From assembly GCA_030841245.1 (NCBI GenBank), contig JAVEDG010000184.1, forward strand, positions 1-5,082: a stretch of DNA of 5,082 nt, given 5' to 3'. Shown here piece after piece: positions 1-4,925 of the stretch (position 1 is the first letter of the stretch; each line of letters starts with the position of its first letter). The translations under genes were made by a program, and so were the position numbers. The notes below the pieces were generated by a model. That model had not been told where the DNA came from, did no database searches, and saw nothing but the letters and a program-made list of their open reading frames with translations. The stretch comes from Actinomycetota bacterium (GTDB taxonomy: Bacteria; Actinomycetota; Actinomycetes; JACCUZ01).

Positions 1-248
1 CCAGCCTGCACCACGTCACACAGGGCGGCGAATTGCTCGAGCCGCGACGACTGCTCGCCGCCTACGAAAGCACCGCTCCGGAACCGCTGACTCGCGACGA
101 GCACCGTTGGCTCCCCGGGGCTCTAGCACTTGTACCCCTGCACTGGGCTGCCACCGCAGGGCTCGTGGGCGCCGGCATCCACGAGGCCGAGAGCGCAATG
201 ACCGCCGCCGAGGCCTGGTGGTCGCGCCGGACTGAACTCTCGTCGTAG
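1..248 (+). CDS. C-terminal fragment of a probable phosphotransferase-family (APH/choline-kinase-fold) protein
   Basis: The reading frame is open from the left edge (first whole codon at 3) to a TAG at 246-248, leaving 81 residues of a truncated protein. The TTG at 33 is an internal leucine, not a start, because the frame continues upstream without a stop (S-L-H-H-V-T-Q-G-G-E). Visible features are a helix with LLAAYES, then PLTRDEHRWLP, then a hydrophobic tryptophan-containing helix (ALVPLHWAATAGLVGAG) and a charged tail. The pattern 'LLaaY...PLt..E...LP' followed by a hydrophobic helix is typical of the helical C-terminal lobe of small-molecule kinases of the phosphotransferase-enzyme family. 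The catalytic HGD and DxD motifs would lie outside the window, so function and substrate cannot be confirmed. Its downstream neighbour is convergent. The fragment is surely coding; the family assignment is an inference. Confidence 0.5.
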   Translation, partial: SLHHVTQGGELLEPRRLLAAYESTAPEPLTRDEHRWLPGALALVPLHWAATAGLVGAGIHEAESAMTAAEAWWSRRTELSS

Positions 249-321
249 TCCGGCGGCCGCGCTCGGGGACTGGAGTTCTCGGCCGAGCTCCGACTCCACT
301 GAAGCGGCTGGCATGTCGCGC

Positions 322-356
322 TAACCAACCTCTGCGATGAAGCGTGGAGGAGGTTA
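322..356. terminator. Imperfect hairpin between convergent genes, possible terminator
   Basis: The 216-bp gap between the stop at 248 and the methyltransferase stop at 465 has no credible gene. Within it TAACC (322-326) pairs with GGTTA (352-356) and CCTC (329-332) pairs with GAGG (347-350), separated by a 2x1 internal loop (AA/A), with a 14-nt apical loop. A second possible stem, TGGAGT (271-276) with ACTCCA (293-298), encloses the palindrome CTCGGCCGAG (278-287), just after the first stop. Neither is followed by a T-run, so neither is a classical intrinsic terminator. The position between two converging genes is the main argument. In DNA this GC-rich, short stems arise often by chance. Confidence 0.2.
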
Positions 357-464
357 CCTCGCCCGTGCCTCAGCCTCCCAACCCGGCCGGCAGTCGCATA
401 AGCGCCGCTCTGTCGCGCCTTGCACCGTCTCTGGGAGGTTCCACGCCGGACGCGCTCGAGGACC

Positions 465-1304
465 TCAGTGCGTCGCCGTGACGAGCCAGCTGGCCGTGCC
501 GAGAACGACGCCCTGCGGGGTCGCGTGTTCGGCCAGGACCGAGCGGAGGTTGTTGAGTGCGGCGATCCGATCGTCCGCACCGAGATCGTCCAACAGTCCT
601 CTCGTATTCCCGATCCTTGAGAGGAATGCGTAGGCGGACTCGACGTCATGGCCGACCCGCATCGGTGGACGCGTGTCCTCGATCCTGATGCTGCCGTAGC
701 CGGTGCGGGCGAGAAGATCACGCGTGTGGTCGGGGTCGGCGAGGCCAAACGGTCCCGGAGTGCCCACGGGCGGGGTCGGGAGGTCCCGCCCTATCGCGAG
801 GGCCCGGCGCAACTCCGTGAGCCACTCGTTGTTCTCGAGGACTTGCCACACGAGCAAGACGATCCGACCGCCCGGCTTGAGCGCAGTACGCAGGTTGGTG
901 AACGCTGCGTTCTGGTCGTCGAAGAACATCGCACCCGCATTGCTGACGACAACGTCGAAGCTCGCCGGCTCGAAGGCGTACACCTGCGCGTCCGCGTGCA
1001 CGAAGCTGACGTTGCTTCGTCCCGCGCCGACCGCTCGCGCCCGCCCGTTCGCGAGCATCGCCGAGGACAGATCAATACCCACGACCCGCCCCGGCGCGAC
1101 AGCAGCACCTGCCTCCAGGGTCAACGCGCCACTACCGCACCCAAGATCCAGCACGTCCTCACCCGGGGCCAGCGCAGCCGCGCGCAGCAGGACGATGCGG
1201 TGCTCCGTGCTGGCGCGTTCGAATCCCTCCGCCAGCTCCGACCAGTTCGCCCCTTCCAGGCCGTCCCAGGCCTGCCGCATCCCCTCGTTCGCCGGGCTCG
1301 CCAC
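465..1304 (-). CDS. Class I SAM-dependent methyltransferase
   Basis: A 279-residue cytosolic protein with the full set of class I (Rossmann-fold) methyltransferase motifs: motif I VLDLGCGSG at residues 51-59, the acidic residue of strand 2 in GID (Asp78) that would bind the ribose of S-adenosylmethionine, HADAQ near 103-107, the motif IV region VVSNAGAMFF around 119-128, and LKPGGR (142-147) followed by a hydrophobic strand. The opening QAWDGLEGANW is typical of UbiE/Methyltransf_11-like actinobacterial proteins. The acceptor substrate cannot be told. I chose GTG at 1304 because AGGG lies nine bases upstream and TAGGGT could also be a -10 element for a leaderless start. A TTG at 1311-1313 would add three residues but has AGGG directly against it; an ATG at 1278-1280 would also keep the fold. 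No signal peptide or membrane segment is visible. It lies 210 bp downstream of the kinase gene on the same strand, so it probably has its own promoter. Confidence 0.93.
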   Translation of the reverse strand: MASPANEGMRQAWDGLEGANWSELAEGFERASTEHRIVLLRAAALAPGEDVLDLGCGSGALTLEAGAAVAPGRVVGIDLSSAMLANGRARAVGAGRSNVSFVHADAQVYAFEPASFDVVVSNAGAMFFDDQNAAFTNLRTALKPGGRIVLLVWQVLENNEWLTELRRALAIGRDLPTPPVGTPGPFGLADPDHTRDLLARTGYGSIRIEDTRPPMRVGHDVESAYAFLSRIGNTRGLLDDLGADDRIAALNNLRSVLAEHATPQGVVLGTASWLVTATH

Positions 1305-1514
1305 GGAAGCCAACCCTAGCCACTCGCGCGCCGCACGCGGCGTATCCGGTCGTTGAACACACGTCCTGGCTCAGCATCCGCGCCTCGCGCGTCGCGACTC
1401 GGCGTTCTCGCTGACGCCTCAGATGGCGGATCACCGGCATGATCTGCATTCTTGCCGAGCCGCCTGCCGATCTGATCCGGCCTTGAGTGCGGTGTCTCGA
1501 TTCGCTGCCGCGGC
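1305..1514. other. Intergenic region upstream of the methyltransferase, with small inverted repeats
   Basis: There is no convincing gene in these 210 bases. They contain a small hairpin near the methyltransferase start, CGCCG (1329-1333) with CGGCG (1338-1342) around a 4-base loop. Farther upstream is an operator-like inverted repeat, GATCA (1429-1433), six bases, TGATC (1440-1444). CAGAT (1420-1424) and ATCTG (1442-1446) form an overlapping alternative pairing. No helix-turn-helix regulator is encoded next to it, so a role as an operator is only a suggestion. Confidence 0.3.
1313..1318 (-). promoter_or_regulatory. Possible -10 element (TAGGGT) of the methyltransferase gene
   Basis: Read on the minus strand, TAGGGT fits the actinobacterial -10 pattern TAnnnT. 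It ends eight bases before the proposed GTG start, close to what a leaderless or nearly leaderless transcript needs. The same bases contain AGGG, which could instead act as a Shine-Dalgarno for the GTG. I see no recognisable -35 hexamer 16-18 bases upstream. The two readings cannot be separated from sequence alone. Confidence 0.25.
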
Positions 1515-2255
1515 TCAGACCGCTCGAACTTCGGCAAGCCGCCCGACTGCGTACTCGTCGTCCCAGCAGACGGCGGCTTCCCATGCGGCCGACGCTTGCG
1601 CGGCGATGTCGTGCGCGCCGTCGTCGAGACCGGCGGCGTTGTGGGGCAGCACCAGGTCGAGGTCGGGGACGTCTACGTGCGACTCGTCCCAGTCGATCAT
1701 TGCGACCCGGTCGGCGGTCAGGCGGATGTTGCCCGGGTTGGTGTCGCCGTGGACGACGCATGTCTGACGTCCGGTCAGCCGCGCCCACGCTGCTCGGCAA
1801 CGGGCAACGCCCTCAGGCGGCATTGCGCCGAGGTCGATCTTCGTCCCGGTCTCGGCGTGCAGGAGGTCGGTCGACGATCGCCAGCCCGGGCGCTGCGGCC
1901 AACCCTGCGTCAAGCGATGCAGTTGGCGGAGCGTGTCGGCGACGCGACGCCAGTCGGCCTCCGTCTCGGGCCGTCCGCCCTCCACGTAGGTCATCACCAC
2001 CAGACCGTCGGCGAACAGCCGGCCGTCCGTCGTCGAGATCGGCACCGGCACCGTCAGCCCCTCACGGTCGAGGTGTCGCAACAGGTCGGTCTCCCACGCG
2101 AGATCAGCGTCGCTGCGGGCGCCGAGACGGCCGACCGCGAGCTGCCCGTTGACGCGCACGCGCAACACCTGGTTGGCGACTCCGCCGGCGAGCGGTTGGG
2201 TGCGAGCGACGTCGTCACCCCACTGCTCCAGTGCCTCCCATCCCATGGGCCACAT
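1515..2255 (-). CDS. Aminoglycoside-phosphotransferase-family (APH) kinase
   Basis: A 246-residue cytosolic small-molecule kinase of the APH family. Motifs in order: LAGGVANQV (residues 22-30), the nucleotide-binding loop; AVGRLG (40-45), where arginine occupies roughly the place of the usual ATP-binding lysine; hinge-like VVMTYVEGG (86-94); QRPGWRS (121-127); the catalytic loop VVHGDTNPGN (167-176) with Asp171 as the likely base; and MIDWDE (186-191), the metal-binding Asp188. The C-terminal helical part contains SAAWEAAVCW. The kinase motifs are intact, so the enzyme is probably active, but the substrate is unknown; most chromosomal members of this group have no shown role in antibiotic resistance. 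I start at ATG 2255 because GGAAG precedes it by nine bases. ATG 2246 (preceded by GAAG at nine bases, giving MGWEALEQWG) is equally plausible; ATG 2300 has no ribosome-binding site and would add residues unlike the fold. Confidence 0.92.
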   Translation of the reverse strand: MWPMGWEALEQWGDDVARTQPLAGGVANQVLRVRVNGQLAVGRLGARSDADLAWETDLLRHLDREGLTVPVPISTTDGRLFADGLVVMTYVEGGRPETEADWRRVADTLRQLHRLTQGWPQRPGWRSSTDLLHAETGTKIDLGAMPPEGVARCRAAWARLTGRQTCVVHGDTNPGNIRLTADRVAMIDWDESHVDVPDLDLVLPHNAAGLDDGAHDIAAQASAAWEAAVCWDDEYAVGRLAEVRAV

Positions 2256-2626
2256 CTTCGCTGACTTCCGAACATCGCTCCTGCGCGAGGCACGGTCCAT
2301 GACGGGCTGGACGCGTTTCAGCGGCGGAGAACCATTACGTCGCCCCGCTCATGATGCCGCTCTGCGGGTGGTTGGCGGATCTCGAATGGTGGTTACTCGG
2401 CTTCCAGCCGGTGCACTTTCCTGGAGAAACCTACCGGAAGAGGGTCCAACTCGGCCGCTCGCACCAGCAGGTGACTTGGCAAGCACAGCGCAGCGGCAGG
2501 CAACCAACACCCAGCGACGCCCCCACCCGGGTACCGACGGCTCGCAGCAAGAAGAAGAGAAGCTCCTGCTACGAAATCGTCGGCGCAGACTTGAACGACA
2601 AGAGCCGCCTTTCGCGCGTACCGGCG
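2256..2626. other. 371-bp stretch without a recognisable gene, between kinase start and reductase-like stop
   Basis: This stretch should hold the promoter of the kinase gene and the 3' untranslated part of the reductase-like gene. I could not identify a convincing promoter. On the minus strand, two very short ORFs (ATG-AGC-GGG-GCG-ACG-TAA, then an ATG overlapping it and ending after five codons) precede the long-form kinase start; they look like chance. On the plus strand a frame is open from 2303 and would encode a tryptophan-rich stretch (residues such as GWLADLEWWLLGFQP from ATG 2351), then runs on antisense through the reductase gene. I do not recognise it, it has no ribosome-binding site, and I do not call it a gene. 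An imperfect pairing of CCGGT (about 2409) with ACCGG (about 2433) is the only hairpin I noted. Confidence 0.4.
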
Positions 2627-3199
2627 CTATCCGACGAGCTGGTCGGACTGCTTGCGGACGCGGAAGCGCAGGATGGTGGCGTCGCCCGACGGCGTGCTGC
2701 TGAGCGGTTCCAGCTCTGTCCTCGCCACGTCCGGGGACGAGAAGGGGATGCCGTCGCCGAGCAGCACCGGCAGGACGTACACCAAGATCTCGTCGACCAG
2801 CCCTCGCCGCAGGCACTGGCCGGCCACGTCGGCGCCGAGGATCTCGAGGTTCTTCCCGCCCGCGGAGTCGAGCGCCGTGGCGACGGCCTCCCCGATGTCG
2901 CCGGAGAGGATCCTGACCCCCGGGTTCGGCGGCTCCAACGGCCTGTGGGTGAGGAGGAACATGGGTCCGGAGAAGGGGTAGTCGATGCTGCCCGGGTCCT
3001 CGGCCTCCATCCGGTCGCCCACCTCCCAGGTCCGCCGGCCGACGAGCATGGCGCCTGTGGCGGCCGCGATCTTCGCGAAGTCGACCGGCGCCACGAAGTC
3101 GGCGAGAGCGCGATCACCACCCCAGTCCATCGAGTGGCCGGGACCTGCGATGAAGCCGTCGAGCGACATACACCTGTTCACGACCACCTTGCCGTTCAT
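2627..3199 (-). CDS. Dihydrofolate reductase family protein (RibD C-terminal domain)
   Basis: A 190-residue single-domain cytosolic protein of the RibD-C/dihydrofolate-reductase-like superfamily. It has the opening strand KVVVNRCMSLDGFIAGP (4-20) with the SLDG motif, MLVGRRTWE (51-59), FLLTHRP (81-87), the pyridine-nucleotide-binding segment GGKNLEILGAD (114-124), and the closing segment LVDEILVYVLPVLLGDG (134-150). The family uses NAD(P)H, but most stand-alone members have no known substrate; this is not an obvious folA or ribD. The length is normal. The C-terminal part is slightly divergent (FSS at 153-155 where paralogues often have FF). The ATG at 3199 fits the family start (M-x-x-KV) but has no good Shine-Dalgarno of its own. 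A 12-codon ORF with a perfect one ends on it as ATGA, so translation may depend on coupling. It is transcribed divergently from the YjbR-family gene. Confidence 0.92.
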   Translation of the reverse strand: MNGKVVVNRCMSLDGFIAGPGHSMDWGGDRALADFVAPVDFAKIAAATGAMLVGRRTWEVGDRMEAEDPGSIDYPFSGPMFLLTHRPLEPPNPGVRILSGDIGEAVATALDSAGGKNLEILGADVAGQCLRRGLVDEILVYVLPVLLGDGIPFSSPDVARTELEPLSSTPSGDATILRFRVRKQSDQLVG

Positions 3200-3234
3200 C
3201 TCACGACCGCCATCCTTGGGTAGTCAGCACTCAT
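3196..3234 (-). CDS. Possible 12-codon leader ORF coupled to the reductase-like gene
   Basis: On the minus strand an ATG at 3234-3232 opens a short frame, MSADYPRMAVVR, ending with TGA at 3198-3196. AGGAGG (3245-3240), a perfect anti-16S match, sits five bases before the ATG, the best ribosome-binding site I found in the window. The stop overlaps the downstream start as ATGA, the classic arrangement for translational coupling. The peptide has no run of one regulatory codon and no recognisable arrest motif. It could be a leader whose translation delivers ribosomes to the reductase gene, or a chance ORF. A third possibility is a frameshifted N-terminal extension of the reductase-like protein, which seems less likely because the family normally begins where the downstream ATG is. 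Confidence 0.35.
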   Translation of the reverse strand: MSADYPRMAVVR

Positions 3235-3236
3235 CG

Positions 3237-3250
3237 GCCCCTCCTGGGGC
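3237..3250 (-). promoter_or_regulatory. Small GC hairpin holding the leader-ORF Shine-Dalgarno
   Basis: In the minus-strand transcript GCCCC (3250-3246) pairs perfectly with GGGGC (3241-3237) around the tetraloop AGGA (3245-3242). The AGGAGG ribosome-binding site of the leader ORF therefore lies in the loop and the first two pairs of the stem. All five pairs are G-C, so the stem could limit ribosome access or act as a switch. The stem does not extend further (C/C and G/G mismatches follow). A five-pair stem is easy to obtain by chance at this base composition. Confidence 0.3.
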
Positions 3251-3424
3251 GCCGCCTGCAAGGTCTGAGCGCGCACCGTCACCGTTCAGATCCTTCCGCG
3301 CACCGGGGCATTCGGGAAGTGTCGTCTCGGACGCCCGCGTCGAATTCGGGGCCGGTATGAGGTGATACGGGGAATCGGTCGCTGGGGCCTCGGCGGGCAA
3401 GGGCCGCGCTCGCGCAAGGCTGAT

Positions 3425-3430
3425 TAGCGT
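3425..3430 (+). promoter_or_regulatory. -10 element of a leaderless promoter for the YjbR-family gene
   Basis: TAGCGT fits the actinobacterial -10 pattern TAnnnT and is followed by exactly six bases (GACGAC) before the ATG at 3437. Transcription would therefore begin at the A of the start codon. No Shine-Dalgarno lies in the usual window, which agrees with a leaderless mRNA; leaderless genes are common in actinobacteria. No clear -35 hexamer is visible. About 50 bases upstream is an imperfect inverted repeat, CCGGTAT (3352-3358) with ATACGGG (3365-3371), one mismatch and a six-base spacer, which could be an operator. Confidence 0.5.
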
Positions 3431-3436
3431 GACGAC

Positions 3437-3745
3437 ATGGACGTCGCGGAGCTCGACAGGATCGCATCAGCACTGACCGGCGTGACGAGAAGGAGCAGTG
3501 GCGGCCTGGCACAGTGGCGCTACAAGGGCAGGCTGGTGGCTCGACAGCTCGATGCGACGCACGTCGTCATCCGGACAGATTTCGCGCCTCGCCGTCAGCT
3601 GCTGGCCCGCTATCCCGGAACGTTCCACGTGCCGGCAAAGTATGAGCGGCACATGATGGTCGTGGCCGATCTCGAGTCAGGTGACGACGGCGGCATCGAG
3701 GACGCGCTGATGGCGGCGTGGGCCCTGCAGGCCGGCCACGGGTGA
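3437..3745 (+). CDS. MmcQ/YjbR-family protein
   Basis: A 102-residue protein with the layout of the small MmcQ/YjbR family: an N-terminal helix (MDVAELDRIASALTGV), WRYKGRLVARQLD (27-39), the strand HVVIRTDF (42-49), RRQLLARYPGTFHVP (52-66), RHMMVVADL (71-79) and a C-terminal helix IEDALMAAWALQ (87-98). Family members have a CyaY-like alpha/beta fold and are often annotated as DNA-binding, but the biochemical role is not established. There is no signal peptide or membrane segment. The ATG is supported by a leaderless promoter directly upstream; no other start is as well placed. The gene is alone on its strand, divergent from the reductase-like gene and convergent with the acetyltransferase, so it is probably monocistronic. 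A weak 6-pair hairpin (AAGTCT/AGGCTT, 3749-3764, one G-U pair, no T-run) follows the stop. Confidence 0.85.
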   Translation: MDVAELDRIASALTGVTRRSSGGLAQWRYKGRLVARQLDATHVVIRTDFAPRRQLLARYPGTFHVPAKYERHMMVVADLESGDDGGIEDALMAAWALQAGHG

Positions 3746-3764
3746 GTCAAGTCTCCTGAGGCTT

Positions 3765-3995
3765 CTAGCCGCTGATCAGTTGGTTGAACGCCGGTTCGTC
3801 GCGGATCGGATCGAGGTCGGTTGGTGCTGGCAGGAGCGCAAGCGGATCACCGGGCAGCCAACTCGGCGGGGGGCGAGCGAGCTGCTGAGATGGTCGGGTG
3901 GGTAACGGCGGGAAGGAGATGTTCTGACGGATCAAGTCCGGGACGGCTGACCAGTCGTAGGACAGGGCTCGAGGCTGTCGGAGCGATCTAGGCAT
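3765..3995 (-). CDS. Doubtful 76-codon ORF overlapping the acetyltransferase stop
   Basis: An ATG at 3995-3993 lies inside the last codons of the acetyltransferase gene (ATGCCTAG, 8-base overlap with its stop) and opens a 76-residue frame to TAG at 3765. This fills most of the 242-bp gap between the two convergent genes. The product would be proline-rich and soluble (for example YDWSAVPDLIRQNISF, then several PP pairs and WLPGDPLALLPAP). I do not recognise it. In its favour are the overlap typical of coupled genes and a protein-like composition. Against it are third-position G+C of only about 70% by hand count, lower than the neighbours, the use of AGA and CGA codons at the start, and no Shine-Dalgarno except GGG touching the ATG. 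It may be a decayed or chance ORF. Confidence 0.25.
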   Translation of the reverse strand: MPRSLRQPRALSYDWSAVPDLIRQNISFPPLPTRPSQQLARPPPSWLPGDPLALLPAPTDLDPIRDEPAFNQLISG

Positions 3996-4854
3996 CCCGG
4001 TAGTGGTCCCGGACCTCGGGGAGTTGCTGGAAGCCGGCCGACTTGTAGGTGGCGACGGCGCCGACATTGGCGCTCGGGGTGCAGACGATCGCGCTCGACG
4101 AGCCCAGCTCCTGGAGTGCGGCGGCCGCGGCGAGGGTGATCGTCTTGCCGTAGCCGTGACCGCGATGGTCCCGGTGCACTCCCATCGGCTCGAGCAACCC
4201 GGGCTTCCCCGGACCGGCCGGCCACACCGTCACCGCCGCTACCGCATTGCCCTGGTCGTCGTACGCGAGCAGACACCGGGCATCGGCGTACGGCAATCCG
4301 GCCGCCATCGCGTGCCAGCGCTCGTCCGTGAACGTCGACCTCTCGAACGATGCGCGCTGTACGGCGGTCCGCACGTGCGCCTGCTCCGGCCCGACCACCT
4401 CGATACGCACGCCGGGGTCCTCCACCGGCTCCGTGAGGTCGCGGCGCAGCGGCGTCCACGGGTCGTCGGTGTTCCAGCCGTCCTCGAACAGCAGATCTTG
4501 GATCAGTGCGCCCGTTGGCGCTTCGACGTTCACCTTCCCTTCACTCAGTACGCCGCGCTCCGGATCGGTCACGTCGGCAACCAGCTGTTGAGCCAGCTCC
4601 TCCTCCCGCTGAGCGTCTGGCGCGATCGTCAGCCGCAGCAGCCCGGGACCGTCCAGCAGGCCGACGGCGAGAATCCGTCCGTCCCGGGCCCAGGTCCGCA
4701 CCGCCGCGGCCGTCGCCTCTGCACCGAACCGCCAGAACCAGCCGAGGTCGCCCGGATGCAGTTGCATCGGCGCCCCGTCGTACTGCCACTCCCGCAGCAC
4801 GTCCACAGCCTCGCTCAGCCCGTCGGCTCCCGGCTTGCCCAACACAATCGCCAT
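3988..4854 (-). CDS. Tandem-GNAT N-acetyltransferase family protein
   Basis: A 288-residue cytosolic acetyltransferase with two GNAT-like halves. The C-terminal half (about 149-288) is canonical: strand CLLAYDDQGNAVAAVTVW (194-211), motif A MGVHRDHRGHGYGKTIT (224-240) with the acetyl-CoA-binding R-G-H-G-Y-G loop (231-236), and motif B around NVGAVATYKSAGF (263-275) with Tyr270 at the usual general-acid position. The N-terminal half (about 1-140) has the same order (GRILAVGLLDG, LLRLTIAPDAQREEELAQQL, then LLFEDGW) but lacks the glycine loop, so it is probably a degenerate, structural copy. The substrate is unknown. I start at ATG 4854; tandem GTGs at 4872 and 4869 would add six residues without a ribosome-binding site. 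TGTGAT six bases before the ATG may be a weak -10. The membrane-protein gene ends 34 bases upstream on the same strand, so co-transcription is possible. Confidence 0.92.
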   Translation of the reverse strand: MAIVLGKPGADGLSEAVDVLREWQYDGAPMQLHPGDLGWFWRFGAEATAAAVRTWARDGRILAVGLLDGPGLLRLTIAPDAQREEELAQQLVADVTDPERGVLSEGKVNVEAPTGALIQDLLFEDGWNTDDPWTPLRRDLTEPVEDPGVRIEVVGPEQAHVRTAVQRASFERSTFTDERWHAMAAGLPYADARCLLAYDDQGNAVAAVTVWPAGPGKPGLLEPMGVHRDHRGHGYGKTITLAAAAALQELGSSSAIVCTPSANVGAVATYKSAGFQQLPEVRDHYRDA

Positions 4855-4876
4855 GCCCCGATCACACACCACCGGG

Positions 4877-4925
4877 CCGGCTCAGAGATCAGGCGTCGTC
4901 CTCGACGAAGGAATCGCCGAGCCGG
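4877..4925. repeat. Nested inverted repeats at the membrane-protein/acetyltransferase junction
   Basis: CCGGCTC (4877-4883) is the exact complement of GAGCCGG (4919-4925). Inside it CGTCG (4894-4898) pairs with CGACG (4903-4907) around TCCT (AGGA on the transcribed minus strand). The structure covers the stop codon of the membrane-protein gene and ends 22 bases before the acetyltransferase ATG, so it could act as an attenuator or mRNA-stability element between the two. There is no T-run. The outer loop of 35 bases is long, and part of the structure is constrained by coding sequence, so chance is a real alternative. Confidence 0.25.

Noticed and set aside
40..57. CGACGACTGCTCGCCGCC-type GC-rich repeats as a structured element
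   Set aside because: They are inside coding sequence and reflect normal codon bias.
350..360. GAGGTTACCTC palindrome
   Set aside because: It has a one-base centre, so it cannot form a hairpin, and a single 11-base site without context is not evidence for an operator.
62..748. A 228-codon minus-strand open frame covering the left gap
   Set aside because: It overlaps the end of the methyltransferase in another frame and the real plus-strand fragment, with low-complexity S/R/T-rich composition.
648..1356. Long plus-strand open frames over the methyltransferase
   Set aside because: They are antisense shadows of a gene with all class I methyltransferase motifs; their composition is R/S/P-rich without domain signatures.
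1596..2264. A 222-codon plus-strand open frame over the kinase
   Set aside because: Antisense to the APH-family gene, whose HGD and IDWDE motifs make the minus-strand reading certain.
3749..3764. AAGTCT/AGGCTT hairpin after the YjbR-family stop as a terminator
   Set aside because: Only six pairs including one G-U, with no T-run on either strand; too weak to call as a separate feature.
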